From positions 157,652,492 to 157,716,491 of the forward strand of contig OX638368.1 in NCBI GenBank assembly GCA_951812925.1: a stretch of 64,000 nucleotides of DNA. Direction: 5' to 3'. Source of the DNA: Calliopum simillimum (lineage: Eukaryota > Arthropoda > Insecta > Diptera > Lauxaniidae). The translations under genes and the position numbers were made by a program. Below are positions 29,870 through 40,848 of this stretch, piece by piece (position 1 is the stretch's first letter; every line of letters begins with the position of its first letter). Under the pieces are notes generated by a model. The model saw only the letters and a list, made by a program, of their open reading frames with translations, was not told the DNA's origin and did not search any database.

Positions 29870-30020
29870 TTAAAAAAACCCGATTAATAATCAATAAAAA
29901 ACGGTGTCAAACGGCAACAATATTTAGCCGCGGATCTTACCACTTTAATTTAACGTGCATTAGCTTAGCGCTATTTTTTGTTGCTTTCCCATACATTTAT
30001 CGTAAAGTGCTAAAGAAAGT
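29870..30020. repeat. Dispersed repeat related to 39565-39690
   Basis: CCGATTAATAATCAAT..., GTTGCTTTCCCATAC and TTTAACGTGCATTAG-like phrases occur in the same order at about 39565-39690 (CCGATTAATATTCAG, GTTGCTTTCCCATACG). Confidence 0.45.
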
Positions 30021-30394
30021 CCAGATAGAATGCCGAAAAAAACGCACCTTTTATCAAGCTACAGAATTGGTGCACAATAGTTTTAAATGTGGAGTTGTAT
30101 TTTGTGATATTATTATTTTTCTAAAATGAAACGTCGTGAGAATCGCTCGTGTCACTAACACCCCTGTCACTCGTGATTTCCCTTGTAGCGGTGTTGCTTA
30201 AAAAAATACATCGCACGTAAACGTAGCCATAAACTGATAGAGTGGCCCCAAAATGGGTGCTTGAGCTTCAAACATGAATGATGGTATGACCGCTACGAAC
30301 AATCATTCGAAACTGATGATTTTTGGCTGACGAACATGATCGATGGTATGCACAAGCTTTAATACCATTTTTGATCAATATCATGGTAGAGTAA

Positions 30395-30657
30395 TAGCCT
30401 GTTTCCACCGAAGATTTAGCTCCTCTGAGATAAGTCAATCACATCTTTAAATTCTACCAGTTTCTACCACCGAAATAGATTTATGTTTGCAAGTAAAAGC
30501 CAGAAGCAGTAAAGTTATACGTGTCTTTCTTATTTTTTCTTAATATTTAATATAAATCTTAGCAGAAATAGATTTCTTATTGTATGGTAAATCAAGGGAT
30601 CAACGCCCAGATTTAGCGCTATAAATCACTTTTTAAATCTGCGGTGGAAACAGACTA
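30395..30657. mobile_element. MITE with TIR TAGCCTGTTTCCACCG and TAA target duplication
   Basis: TAGCCTGTTTCCACCGAAGA pairs with the right end CGGTGGAAACAGACTA. TAA flanks both sides. The interior is non-coding. Confidence 0.7.
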
Positions 30658-30946
30658 TAAGTGCTGGTTCACACGGCAGACAAAATAGTCTGTGGCAACT
30701 ATCCATCAATCGTGTTTGTATATAGTGAAGTCACACGTAGGACACGGGCACTTCGAATTTGTCGGCAAGCGGAGGAAAGTGGTGGTTTTCAATTCCCTCC
30801 GTTTGCCTACAAACTCGAAGTGCCCTACGTGCCCGTGCCCTTCGTGTGATACCCCACATAGCAAACACACAGACGATAGCAAATCGCCGTATATGCATCA
30901 ATGGAGAATAGAACTAACGCCCGACTGTTTCGTCTGTTAGCACTTA
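30658..30946. mobile_element. MITE with TIR TAAGTGCT and an inner long hairpin
   Basis: TAAGTGCT at the left pairs with AGCACTTA at the right. Inside, CACACGTAGGACACGGGCAC pairs with GTGCCCGTGCCCTTCGTGTG across a GGAGG/CCTCC core. It directly follows the previous MITE and is followed by a (GTAA)n run. Confidence 0.65.
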
Positions 30947-31525
30947 GTAAGTAAGTAAGTAAATTTATTGAGCCTTTAAATCAATAATAGTACATAATAA
31001 AAATAGTAACGGTGGAAGGATACATAGAATTGATATAATATATTCTATTACAGTGGAGTCTTGGAAAATGATAACAGCAATATTATTACTGATGAAAAAA
31101 TCAAAAGCTTGCTCATGGCTTTTTGAAGTATCTTTGATGTTTTATCAAATAACCTTAAATCTAAATAACTACAAATTAAACTATAAATACTATTTATCTG
31201 TTAGCACTAAATAAGCTCTCAACTATGGAGTATCGATCAAGTTCATCAGTTTTGGTAAAATTTTCTCTTGTTTGCGTGTGTGGCCGCTATATTTCGTCAG
31301 TCATCAGTCAACCTCAAATTGAATGACTGTCAGCGGCCATATTTGGCTCACGAACATGACCGCTAGTGTGTACCCCCTCTAAAGATAACCTTTTTCGGAA
31401 GACATTTTCAATTGAAGCAAGCCCAACTTCAGGTCGTACATGACTCTGCGCCTTTACATTTTGTTGTCAATTGTCAAAAAAAAAAAATTGTCAGATATCA
31501 GTTTATTTGCAAAGAAAAATTGAAA

Positions 31526-34500
31526 ATGCCGATTGAAAATCTCGAAGAGCAAGGATTAGAGAAAAATCCAAATTTGGATTTGGCTCAAACAAAATTTTTA
31601 CTTACGCTACCAGAACAGAAAAATGATATAGTGCTTAAAACGAAGTTGCTGGACACAATAAAAGCGGACAACATGGCTCCGTGGTATGAATACATTTGCC
31701 AGGAATTAAATTGGACCTTGGACAAAGAGTTACTTGGACGCATGAAAGAAAACAATCGTGTGGAATTAGAGAAACTCGATGAAGCAATCCAAGATGCTGA
31801 AAAGAATTTGGGTGAAATGGAAGTACGAGAAGCGAATCTGAAGAAATCTGAATACTTGTGCCGCATTGGAGATAAGGCAGCTTCAGAGATCGCATTTTGC
31901 AAGACATATGAAAAAACTGTGTCTCTTGGACATCGTCTGGATATAGTATTTCATCTTATTCGCTTGGGACTTTTCTACCTTGATCATGACTTAATCACAC
32001 GTAATATCGACAAGGCAAAATATTTAATCGAAGAAGGTGGAGACTGGGATCGCAGAAATCGATTGAAGGTCAGTAGAGAGTATTTGTTGTTTTTTATTCT
32101 ATCATAAATGAGTCGTCCAACAGCAGCAGTTAAAAAACTAAAAAGTTGTTTTTGGTATTGGTATTTTTGGATAGCTAAGGAGCTTACGAATCCAAAAAAG
32201 ACTTATAAATTTTTTTTTTTTTGTTTTGTTGGGTTTGAGCGACTTAAATAAAATATGAGAGTGTTTGAAGAACAATTAAAATTAGGATTTTTTTATTTAC
32301 ATGTGTTACAAGTAAAATTATAAATGATGTTGAATCCTAGAACATTTCATGAATTTCATGGTATTTCCACGGGATCATACCCTTCGCAACTCAAAAATAG
32401 AATCAACATTTTTATTAAATTGTAAGTGAATTCAATTAGTTTCATTTAGAAGGCTTTTTGATGAAAACGGTGAGTCGAACGATAAAAAGTATTAGAATCT
32501 CTTGTATATGTAGTCTGCCATAAAAAAAAGGAAATGTCTATACGGGGGGACTCGCGTACCCGAAAGCTCAATTATCGTACGCAAAAAAGCTTTCGGACAA
32601 CTTACGTACGCGAAATCCAGAAAAGTTCTTTCCCCCGGGGAACTTGATTAAGCATGATTAATTTATTGCTGCAGCGTACGCTAAAAAATGTTGACTAGCA
32701 AACTATGTGTTGGATATATTATATACTGATCCGCGGCCGAAGGCCGCCGCGAAGCCAGTGTTGGATGTCTGACAGGTTTAAATCCTGAGCTTCGGCCGCA
32801 GGCCGCCCACTTATCCCTACTTTTATGTAAAATTACTGTTGTTGTAGTTGTACTGCACTTCCTAATATGCACTATAGCGTACGCAACATTTCGCGCACGC
32901 TAAATTAATCATGCGTAACGAAGCTGCGCCCCGGGGGAGCTTTTGAGCTTTCGCGTACGCTAACTGAGCTTTCGCGTACGCGAGTCCACCCGTATAGACA
33001 GACTAAAAAAATATATAACCGCATCTTAAGTTACGGCCTTTCAAAATTTATTTCCCTATCGGAATAAGAAATTTTGTATCTATGTAAATATTAGCCCGAT
33101 CGGTAATTTACAAATAAAGAAATGTTGAAACCGAGTGTCGAAAAAAATTTTGTCATAATTAGAATCATAAAAGGCAGTAACTCCATACAAAAAATATGAC
33201 AAATGGGCTCCCGGAAATAACGCCATCGGAAATAACGGCAGAAAATTTTTTCAAAACAAAGGCAGAAAAATCTCCATATAAAATTCTAGCGTTATTTCCA
33301 TTTTGGTTCGGAAATAAAGCCAGAAACTTTTCTGGCGTTTTTTCCAAAAATCATAGCTGTGTTTCCAAAAGTTATATGGCTTACAAAAAGGAAATAACGT
33401 CGGAAAATTTTTTGGAAATAAAGCCAAAAATTTTCTGGCAATAATTTTTGGAAATAACGCCAACAAAATTTTTGGAAATAAGGCCAGAAAAATCTCCATA
33501 CAAAATTCTGGCGTTCTTTCCATTTCCTAGTTAATTTTTGGTTTTATTTCTAAAAATATCTGGCTTTATTTTGAACAAAATTTTCGGGCGTTATTTCCTT
33601 TTTGTAAACCACAAAAATTTTGGACATAATGCCATAAATTTTTGGAAAAAGCACCAGAAGTTTTTGGCTTTATTCCAAAAACTAAATGGAAAGAATACCA
33701 AAATTTTGTATGGAGATTTTTCTGGATTTAAAAAAAAAATGTCTGCGTTATTTCCTATAGCATTATTTCCAAAAATTCTAGCGTTATTTCCTAGTTCATG
33801 TTTGGCTTTATTTCCAAAAACAATGCCATATTTCTGACTTTATTTCCGAAAAATTTTCTGGCGTCATTTCCGGGAGCCTGAAAATGTAATAGATTTTAGA
33901 AGTAAGTGAAGTTACTATGAAAAACGAGTGACTTCTCTTGACGGTTGTACGGCAGATGTGTTATGTGCATTGAAATATGGAAAATATACAATATAACAAC
34001 TATATGTCTAGGTTGTCAGCGTATTATACTACCATTCAAAACGCTGGGCATTGGACTTCATATTTATTTATATTTTTGTGCGAAAACAAAATTAAAGTTA
34101 GAAAGCTAAACCTTTTCGGACCCATTAGAATTCAATGAAAGTATAGTACTTAAAACTTGTAAACGTGACGTTTAATTTTCGAGCCGCGCAATTTCAATAA
34201 CTATGTATATAAATAAATTTAAGACTTCCCATGATTAAATCATAAAGCCCTCTTTTTACTTAATAAGAAAACAATAAAATTTAAAAAACTTATTTTTTTT
34301 ACAGGTTTATCAAGGCATTTATTCAGTAGCAATTCGGGACTTCAAAAGCGCTGCCACATTTTTCCTTGATACAGTCAGTACTTTCACATCGTATGAGCTA
34401 ATGGACTATCCCACATTTGTGCGTTATACTGTCTATGTTGCTATGATAAGTCTACCGCGCAATGAATTACGTGATAAAGTCATTAAAGGCTCAGAAATAC

Positions 34501-34931
34501 AGGAAGTTCTTCATGGTTCACCCGATGTTAAAAAGTATTTGTTCTCACTTTATAACTGTCAATATGCCGATTTCTTTGTTCATCTTGCGGAAGTTGAAAC
34601 TATATTACGTTATGATTACCTTGCACATCCCCATTATCGATTTTATGTGCGTGAAATGCGTATATTAGCGTACACTCAACTCTTGGAATCATATCGCTCA
34701 CTTACTCTGCAATATATGGCCGATGCATTTGGTGTTGCTGTTGATTATATTGATCAAGAACTTTCTCGTTTTATAGCTGCCGGACGGCTGCATGCAAAGG
34801 TTGACCGTGTTGGCGGTATTGTAGAGACGAATCGTCCTGACAATAAGAATTGGCAATATCAAGCAACAATTAAACAAGGTGATCTACTATTGAATCGTAT
34901 ACAAAAGCTTAGTAGAGTTATAAACATATAA
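31526..34931 (+). CDS. Rpn7: 26S proteasome regulatory subunit Rpn7 (PSMD6)
   Basis: Two exons, 31526-32068 and 34305-34931, with a phase-0 GT/AG intron encode 389 residues, the usual length of the family. Rpn7 is a PCI-domain scaffold subunit of the 19S lid, which positions the deubiquitinase module over the proteasome. The N-terminal helical repeat region begins [15 protein letters not shown] and includes the conserved [21 protein letters not shown] (about residues 113-133 in total). The C-terminal PCI domain contains [20 protein letters not shown] and [20 protein letters not shown]. The ATG at 31526 is preferred over the longer upstream frame from 31412 because homologous proteins begin MPxENLEE. 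The 2.2-kb intron carries two hairpin elements. No disabling change is seen. Confidence 0.97.
32535..33000. mobile_element. Hairpin element built of GCGTACGC motifs, in the Rpn7 intron
   Basis: TGTCTATACGGGGGGACTCG at the left pairs with CGAGTCCACCCGTATAGACA at the right. CGTACG palindromes recur about nine times. A GC-rich inner block at about 32730-32810 contains GCGGCCGAAGGCCGCCGCG and CTTCGGCCGCAGGCCGCC. The CpG content is strikingly unlike the surrounding AT-rich DNA. Confidence 0.75.
33206..33878. mobile_element. TIR element made of GGAAATAACGCC units, in the Rpn7 intron
   Basis: GGCTCCCGGAAATAACGCC at the left pairs with GGCGTCATTTCCGGGAGCC at the right. The interior is a mosaic of a unit of about 25 bp, GGAAATAAMGCCAGAAAAT, in both orientations. 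Open frames inside are repeat artefacts. Confidence 0.75.
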
Positions 34932-34992
34932 ATTATTATAATTTAATACATTTGCACATGTCATATCAATGATATTGTAAAACTAAAGAAAA

Positions 34993-34998
34993 AATAAA
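34993..34998 (+). promoter_or_regulatory. AATAAA polyadenylation signal of Rpn7
   Basis: Canonical signal 62 bases past the TAA stop. Confidence 0.6.
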
Positions 34999-35244
34999 AA
35001 ACACAAATTCTCCCCAAAACTTTATTTATTGAAAAAATTATAACAAATGCAATTTTGATTTTCTTAATCGAAGAAAGACTTTGTTATAAAAAAAATTTAT
35101 GTGCCAGAGCGTAAATTCGTCATTGCCTTCAAATTCATAATTTTTGCATACTAAATTCTGTTGCGCTTATATTTTATGGTTAGGTAAATTAGGTCATTAA
35201 AAATCTAAATTCTTTTATTAAAAGATTTTTTATAAAATTCAATA

Positions 35245-35642
35245 ACCCCTATTCCCAATTGTCGTTTCTGTTTCGTTTCTGAGGTGTTTTAGTTTTTATA
35301 GTCGTCGCGTTTCTATATTTGGAGTCTGGAAATATATTGGATCGATAAGGAATGTTTATAGAGGGATTAGGAAAACGAAGCAATCACATTTATCATCGTT
35401 TTCCTGACCCCTCGATAGCCACCCCATGTCGTTCCAATATATTTCAATATAGGAACGACGAGGAGATTTTATCGAGGGGTATGGAAAACGAAAAAATCAA
35501 ACATATGCTTCGTGTTCCTAATCCCTCGATAAACGCTCCTGGTCATTTCAATATATTTACAAACTCTAAATTTAGAAACAAGACGACGATAAAAAATAAA
35601 ACGCCTCAAAAACGAAATAGAAACGACAATTGGGAATAAGGG
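35245..35642. mobile_element. Hairpin MITE with TIR ATTCCCAATTGTCGTTTCT
   Basis: ATTCCCAATTGTCGTTTCTG near the left end pairs with AGAAACGACAATTGGGAAT near the right end. A second-level palindrome inside pairs GAGGGATTAGGAAAACGAAG with complementary phrases near 35420 and 35510. No TSD is evident. Confidence 0.7.
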
Positions 35643-36316
35643 TGAATATTGTAATATTATTTTAACTAGGACAATTTCTTACTATATACTTTATTAATTT
35701 ATGCAATGTCATGTTCGTATGTTTACTACACCTCCTTTAAGGATGAAGGAGGAGGCTTTTTCTTTCAATTTGAATATTCAAAAATTAGTGCTTTTAAATT
35801 TAAAATTGTAATTTGAGTATTAATGTTCTTGTATTTCAATTTTTAAAAAATAAAATAGGACAGACGTTCTTTCTGGAGTCCAACAAGCACTACAAGGTTA
35901 GGGTGGCGGTAATTGCATGAGCAAAAACCTCACATAGACCAACTAGGTCCATAGCACTACAAAATTCAAACCAATTTTTTTTAGCTGTCGAAAGATTTTA
36001 AGATTAAAAATAAAGTGTTGAATTGCTGAAGAAATGTGCTCACAATATCAAGTTTTGTTTTAGTGACAAAATAATTGTTTTTCACTAAATTTTAATTTAA
36101 TTTATGGAACATTGGGAAATCCGTATAAGTAATAAGCTTGAGTTCCTTTTGTTTCGAAAATTTCATTCAACAGTTAAATACGTTTTTTTTTTTTTTTTGG
36201 TTTCAAACCAAAGAGTATTACGTTCAGCGTTAAAAAAAATTCCTAGTCATAAAATTATTTTAAAATTCTTTGGTAATAAAAAATTATACAATAATAAAAA
36301 TTAACTAAATCATTGC
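35643..36316. other. Spacer downstream of the BTB-FLYWCH gene
   Basis: AT-rich. It may hold the 3' UTR of the 36317-37020 terminal exon (minus strand). I see no other feature. Confidence 0.4.
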
Positions 36317-37020
36317 TCAATTGACGACTTCATTCCTGCTACTGCATGGACTCCAGTTACTTTTGGCCGTTGTGTTCAATTCTTGCTTTTCTTCATTTTT
36401 TAATGTTTTTATTCCACAATCCAAAGGAAGTTCGTTATCATCATCATGCTGCTGCTGCTGCTGCTGCTGTCTATTGATGTTGTAGGAATGTTGCATATTT
36501 TCAATTTTCATATTGGATGGCTCTAATTCACTGCCACCAAAATTTATTAAAGCAGCAGAACAACGTTCATTCTCTTCAGATTTACTTGATTGAAGATTAA
36601 TTGGAGGTGGCGAATTTGTGTTCACCATTGCCGTTGCTGTTGTACTTCCAACGAGTGCTGATAAATTCTGAAGATTACTCAGACTGCTACTATTAACACT
36701 GTGTCGACGAAGATTCTCAGCCAAGCGATTTGAGCTCAAATTTATGAGAGCATTCATCATAACTTTATTACGTTGATAATCTTTACGCAAATGTTGACGT
36801 ATCTCAGTATGGCAGTGTTCGTTATTGGTAACGATTATCTCACCAGTATCAGTTGTGGTAACACGTGCTTTACAATTAAATTTACGCGATAAATTGCATT
36901 GCCAGTATTTTTTATCCTTGCGTACGTATTGTATACCAAATGTGTGACCATCGTGCACTAAAAGTGGTTTACCCCTTTGACTGAGCATAAATTCCAGTTT
37001 ACCCTGAAACCAATGTTCAC
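36317..37020 (-). CDS. Alternative terminal exon B: FLYWCH zinc finger of a BTB transcription factor
   Basis: The exon starts after a good acceptor (pyrimidine-rich, CCAG, at 37021) and runs to a TGA at 36317. Entered in phase 1 from the BTB exon, it reads SEHWFQGKLEFMLSQRGKP, then a complete FLYWCH finger: HTFGIQYVRKDKKYWQCNL, the next Cys in FNCKAR, and NNEHCHTEI. A poly-Gln run (encoded by CAG repeats at about 36450-36470) and acidic tail follow. FLYWCH fingers bind DNA or partner proteins. The donor at 46881 leaves one base, which fits this acceptor and that of exon A equally. This resembles the alternative 3' exons of mod(mdg4). The tail has no other known domain. Confidence 0.85.
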
Positions 37021-37179
37021 CTGGAGCAACTACAGAAGGATATGTTAGCGCAACTATTATATATTTGTTTTAATTTAATTATATAACATACTTTATTTGT
37101 GATGAAATTGCATGGCAGATGAATTAAGACGACTATGAGACATAAAAGTGGACATAACAACGACTATGAAGTAAATCCA

Positions 37180-37284
37180 TTAACCTTTTAACGACTAAAT
37201 GCAAGCATTTTTGGCAGCTCCCCGTTTACTTAGATGAAAGTTTTAATAACACTCATTACTCCGGTTTTGTCGTTAAAGGGTTAA
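37180..37284. mobile_element. 105-bp TTAA-flanked MITE in the BTB-FLYWCH gene
   Basis: TTAA, CCTTTTAACGAC ... GTCGTTAAAGGG, TTAA. The TTAA duplication with CC ends suggests a piggyBac-like MITE. Compare the mini-palindrome at 14738-14824. Confidence 0.6.
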
Positions 37285-38214
37285 AGATTGAGGTCCCAAC
37301 TACAGGATGCTTTATTTTTTTATTGGAGTTTTCACATTTTTAAGAAAAAAAAAAAATATTATTTTGATGTTAAGTTGACTTGATCCATTCGGTTAATTTA
37401 ACATAAGAACAAAAAACTTCAAAAAGTTTATTCTGAAATACGAAACTGTATTTAATAATGCATAAAGATATTTAGCCTTATCATCTAAATAGATTTTGAT
37501 TTAAAAAAATTTTCGATTCTGGAAATCAAATTATATGATAGTAAAATCTCTATTCGATTTAGTTCCAATCGAAATTGAATTAGATAGGTGATTATTATAC
37601 ATATGCTCGTACATTTTAGAGTGTTCAAAGAATAAAGAACACTGTGATCGAAGAAGCTACTTCGAATACTTAGAGGCAAGTTCTTACCAAATTTTAATGG
37701 CAAATTTATGAACAAGCAACTATCTACTCCAAACTGTTGATGTTGTACGGAAAAAACTCAGAATAGTTGATTCGAGAAGAAAACTTAATGTTAACTTAAC
37801 TTTTTTATATTTGAAAACTATGTAATATATCTTTCGAATGTTTTACCAAGTACATAATTGCTTGCATAAGAATTGTTCAATTTAATATTCAAATAGTATA
37901 GTTAAACTAACCGAAGGGAATATCAAACAATTTGACATTTTCAACACTTATCCTTATACATACATATTTATTAACTATACTTACCGTTAAAGCAATATTT
38001 GTATATTTTCACAATATATATCTAAAAAAAATCCTTATAGAAGCATGCACCCAATAATTTTTATTTATTTTATTGTATTATAGTTAGTACATATACGAAA
38101 ACAGGCACAATTTCCTAATTTCCTCAGAACGATTTTTTAAATTTTATTTTATCTTATCATTCAAAAATATGACCCCAAAAACAATTTCTAAAAATCGTAT
38201 TATGATATGGAGAA

Positions 38215-38310
38215 GCTGGGGACGTAGTTGTTAATCGGTTAACGTTTCCACTATATTCAGTGGAGGTTTCAGGTTCAAACTAACAGCTGTAAAATGCAAA
38301 ATGGTTTTTC
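38215..38310 (+). repeat. tRNA-like (SINE-head) sequence
   Basis: A pol III-like box A (TAGTTGTTAATCGG) is followed by a stem CCACT...AGTGG and a box B-like GGTTCAAACT. The arms do not fold perfectly as a tRNA, so a tRNA-derived SINE or tRNA pseudogene is more likely than a functional tRNA. Confidence 0.35.
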
Positions 38311-38439
38311 CAGCACGACAAAAATTAGTAGTTTTCATAAAACGCAGCTCATTTTGGAGAAAAAATTTATTTGTTTAAGAAAAAATTACCAAAAATGCTT
38401 TTCAAAACTACTTTTCGACTCTTATAAATCAATTACTAT

Positions 38440-39007
38440 TTGAGGGGTATAGAAACAAAGGCGACAATCTCCACTTTTTTCAATTTTGTGAAAACTAACA
38501 AAAACGTTATCTCTGAAGATACACAAATTTAGTATACTATATGTTTTGCAATTCTGTAGAATAGAGTTAGATGAGGATGTAAACTAAGTTTTAACCAAAT
38601 CCTCAAAGAGGTTTATGGACAAATGGGATAAGAAATTTGGAGATTGTCGTGTTTGTTTCAATCAACTGGATATTGCTGGGTTTGCAATAATCAAACTGCC
38701 ACACCCCCTTCGATTTCGCTGAAATTAGGTACATGACTTCATTAGTTGCTAAAACCAATAAAAATGGTTAAAAAAATAATATTATTTTTTGGCGGAGCTC
38801 TAAGAAGTTAAGTAATCAAAACAAAAGCTACAATCTCCAATCTCCTTTGTTTTGATTGACAGTTTTCAACCTTAGATATATATTGGATAGAGACGCAATT
38901 GGTATTGCAAATTTCACTGATCACAAGCTTACATCAAACTAGATGGCATTCTCAGATACATTCATGAAAAAAATGGAGATTGTCGCCTTTGCTTCTATAC
39001 CCCTCAT
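38440..39007. mobile_element. Hairpin element with repeated GGAGATTGTCG motif
   Basis: Outer ends TGAGGGGTATAGAAACAAAG and CTTCTATACCCCTCA pair. Four copies of a phrase around CAATCTCCA/TGGAGATTG occur at about 38465, 38640, 38830 and 38975 in alternating orientations, giving a pair of nested hairpins. Confidence 0.65.
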
Positions 39008-39022
39008 TTAAAGATTTAAATA

Positions 39023-39163
39023 TTTGTCATTCATTTTAATAGTGGCGCAAGTCCATTTAATGGCAAAAGCAATTTATAATATAAATTGCCTGCAATTTTG
39101 TTAGAAATGAATAAAATTTGGAGCTGTTTGCAGACTTGCACCATTATTAAAATGAACGACACA
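39023..39163. mobile_element. Short hairpin related to 17803-18058
   Basis: TTCATTTTAATAGTGGCGCA at the left pairs with TGCACCATTATTAAAATGAA at the right, the same terminal motif as at 17.8 kb. Only a remnant of the shared core (GCAATTTTGTTAGAAAT) is kept. Confidence 0.65.
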
Positions 39164-40848
39164 TGCTTAAACAGACATTTAAGTACATCAAGGAAAACAC
39201 TCCCAAGTGTATCTACCAATTGAAAAAGTTTGATGTGGCCAATTTAGCTCAAATTTGGCAATGTTGTAGTATCAATGGTTTGCATACATAATACGGGGGA
39301 TTTTGTCTTAGTATTATTTGTTGTTAAAACACAGGGTGTTGAATTGGATTTGAATTTGTAATTTTTTAGAAAGACCGTTTTTTCAAAAATTAATATATAG
39401 TTTGCATCAAACTTTTGCTGTTGTAAACGAGCCGCAAAAAAAAAAAACAACAAAAAATAGTTTTTGTGATTGTTGTCCTTCGAATTTGAAGTTTTTGTAA
39501 ATGCGAAAATTTTGCGCTGACTGCGAATCAATAGAATCAATAAAAATGTGTGGCCACTATGTTAAAATCCGATTAATATTCAGTGTAAAACGGCGACATT
39601 CACAGATCTACTTCGTGCTTAAAAATTAAACACGCAAATTTATTTGTGTTAAATTAAGCTCTTTTGTTGTTGCTTTCCCATACGTTTCTCAGAAAGTGTT
39701 TATACGAGCACTGAAAACTGTCGTCTAAAACACAGCTATTAACAAAGATTCCATTGATTTGTATTGTAAAGAAAAAATATTTTTTATTTTATTATTTTAC
39801 ATGCTCTTTGTAATGTACTTGGTCCAGTTCGTGTGACATTCTTTTTTCAGCGAGAAATAGTACAGGAGCTTTTGATAGAAAACTGAAGTCTCTAACAAAA
39901 ACTTTAGAAGTCGATAAAAACCGTTTTGCAGCTAACTTTGCAAAACCCATCGGGGGTTTTACTCAGCTATGGTATGGTTGTCGTCCCAGTATAGCCAAGT
40001 CTTTTCCCTATCACATTTTTTTTATATTGTTGCATAGTGTAATCTAAGCACCATTTGAAAGATAAAATCACTTATTTTAGCCGAATTAAAAATTTCACAT
40101 TTTTGGTTCCCTTTTTATCTTCCACAAAGGGATCCCGATTTCACAATATAAAATTATCACAAGAGAAAAAATATTTTTCTGAGGTTTTCTTCTTTGAGCT
40201 GTCATATTTGTTAGATCCGCCATTTTAAATTTATTCAGAGACTCACTTGATTTCAATATAGGCCTCACTATAATATTCCCAATGGCTAGCAAAAAAAATA
40301 TCGCATATTAGAACAAAATCAAGTAAAGCAACATTTTGTCCCCAAATTTTAAACATCTAACACACGATTTATAAATCATTATTAGGCAGCTTCGTTTTCC
40401 AAGAAGAATAAAACATTAATTTAAAATTTTATCCAATAAATAAGTAAATTATTATTTAATACAAAAAACAAATTATCTGCTTAATTTTGCTTAAAAATAC
40501 ACGTATTTAACTTTACGAAACTAAATTTTAAAAATCTTGAAAAAAGTTTAACATTTAATAATGCTAAATTGAAATAAAACAAAAATCATGAACAAAATTG
40601 AGTTATAAATAAAAACAAAAAAGAAGTTAATTATCCCAGAAGGACAATGTGAAGTAGCTATAAAAATATGCCTACAGTAAACAAAAATGTTTTTTAAGTT
40701 CATATATGTACGTATGTGTAATGTGAATATTTTATTATGTTGTTAAAAAGAAAATGTAGCTTCGCTCACTTTATGCCCCTTTATCTCCAGGGAACTTATA
40801 AAAAAAAAATAGTATACATATTATGTACATACATCAGCTGCATTAAAA
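39164..40848. other. Intronic or 3' flanking DNA between terminal exons A and B
   Basis: Mostly AT-rich. A dispersed repeat like that at 29870-30020 lies at 39565-39690. The 3' UTR of exon A may extend here, with an AATAAA on the minus strand at 40731-40736. Confidence 0.4.

Noticed and set aside
30661..30940. Frames of 62-82 codons rich in Pro/Cys
   Set aside because: They read through the inner hairpin of the MITE at 30658-30946.
31585..31907. Minus-strand frames of 90-105 codons
   Set aside because: Antisense shadows of Rpn7 exon 1.
33165..33837. Repeated LALFPK-like peptides on both strands
   Set aside because: They arise from translation of the GGAAATAACGCC unit array, not from a repeat protein.
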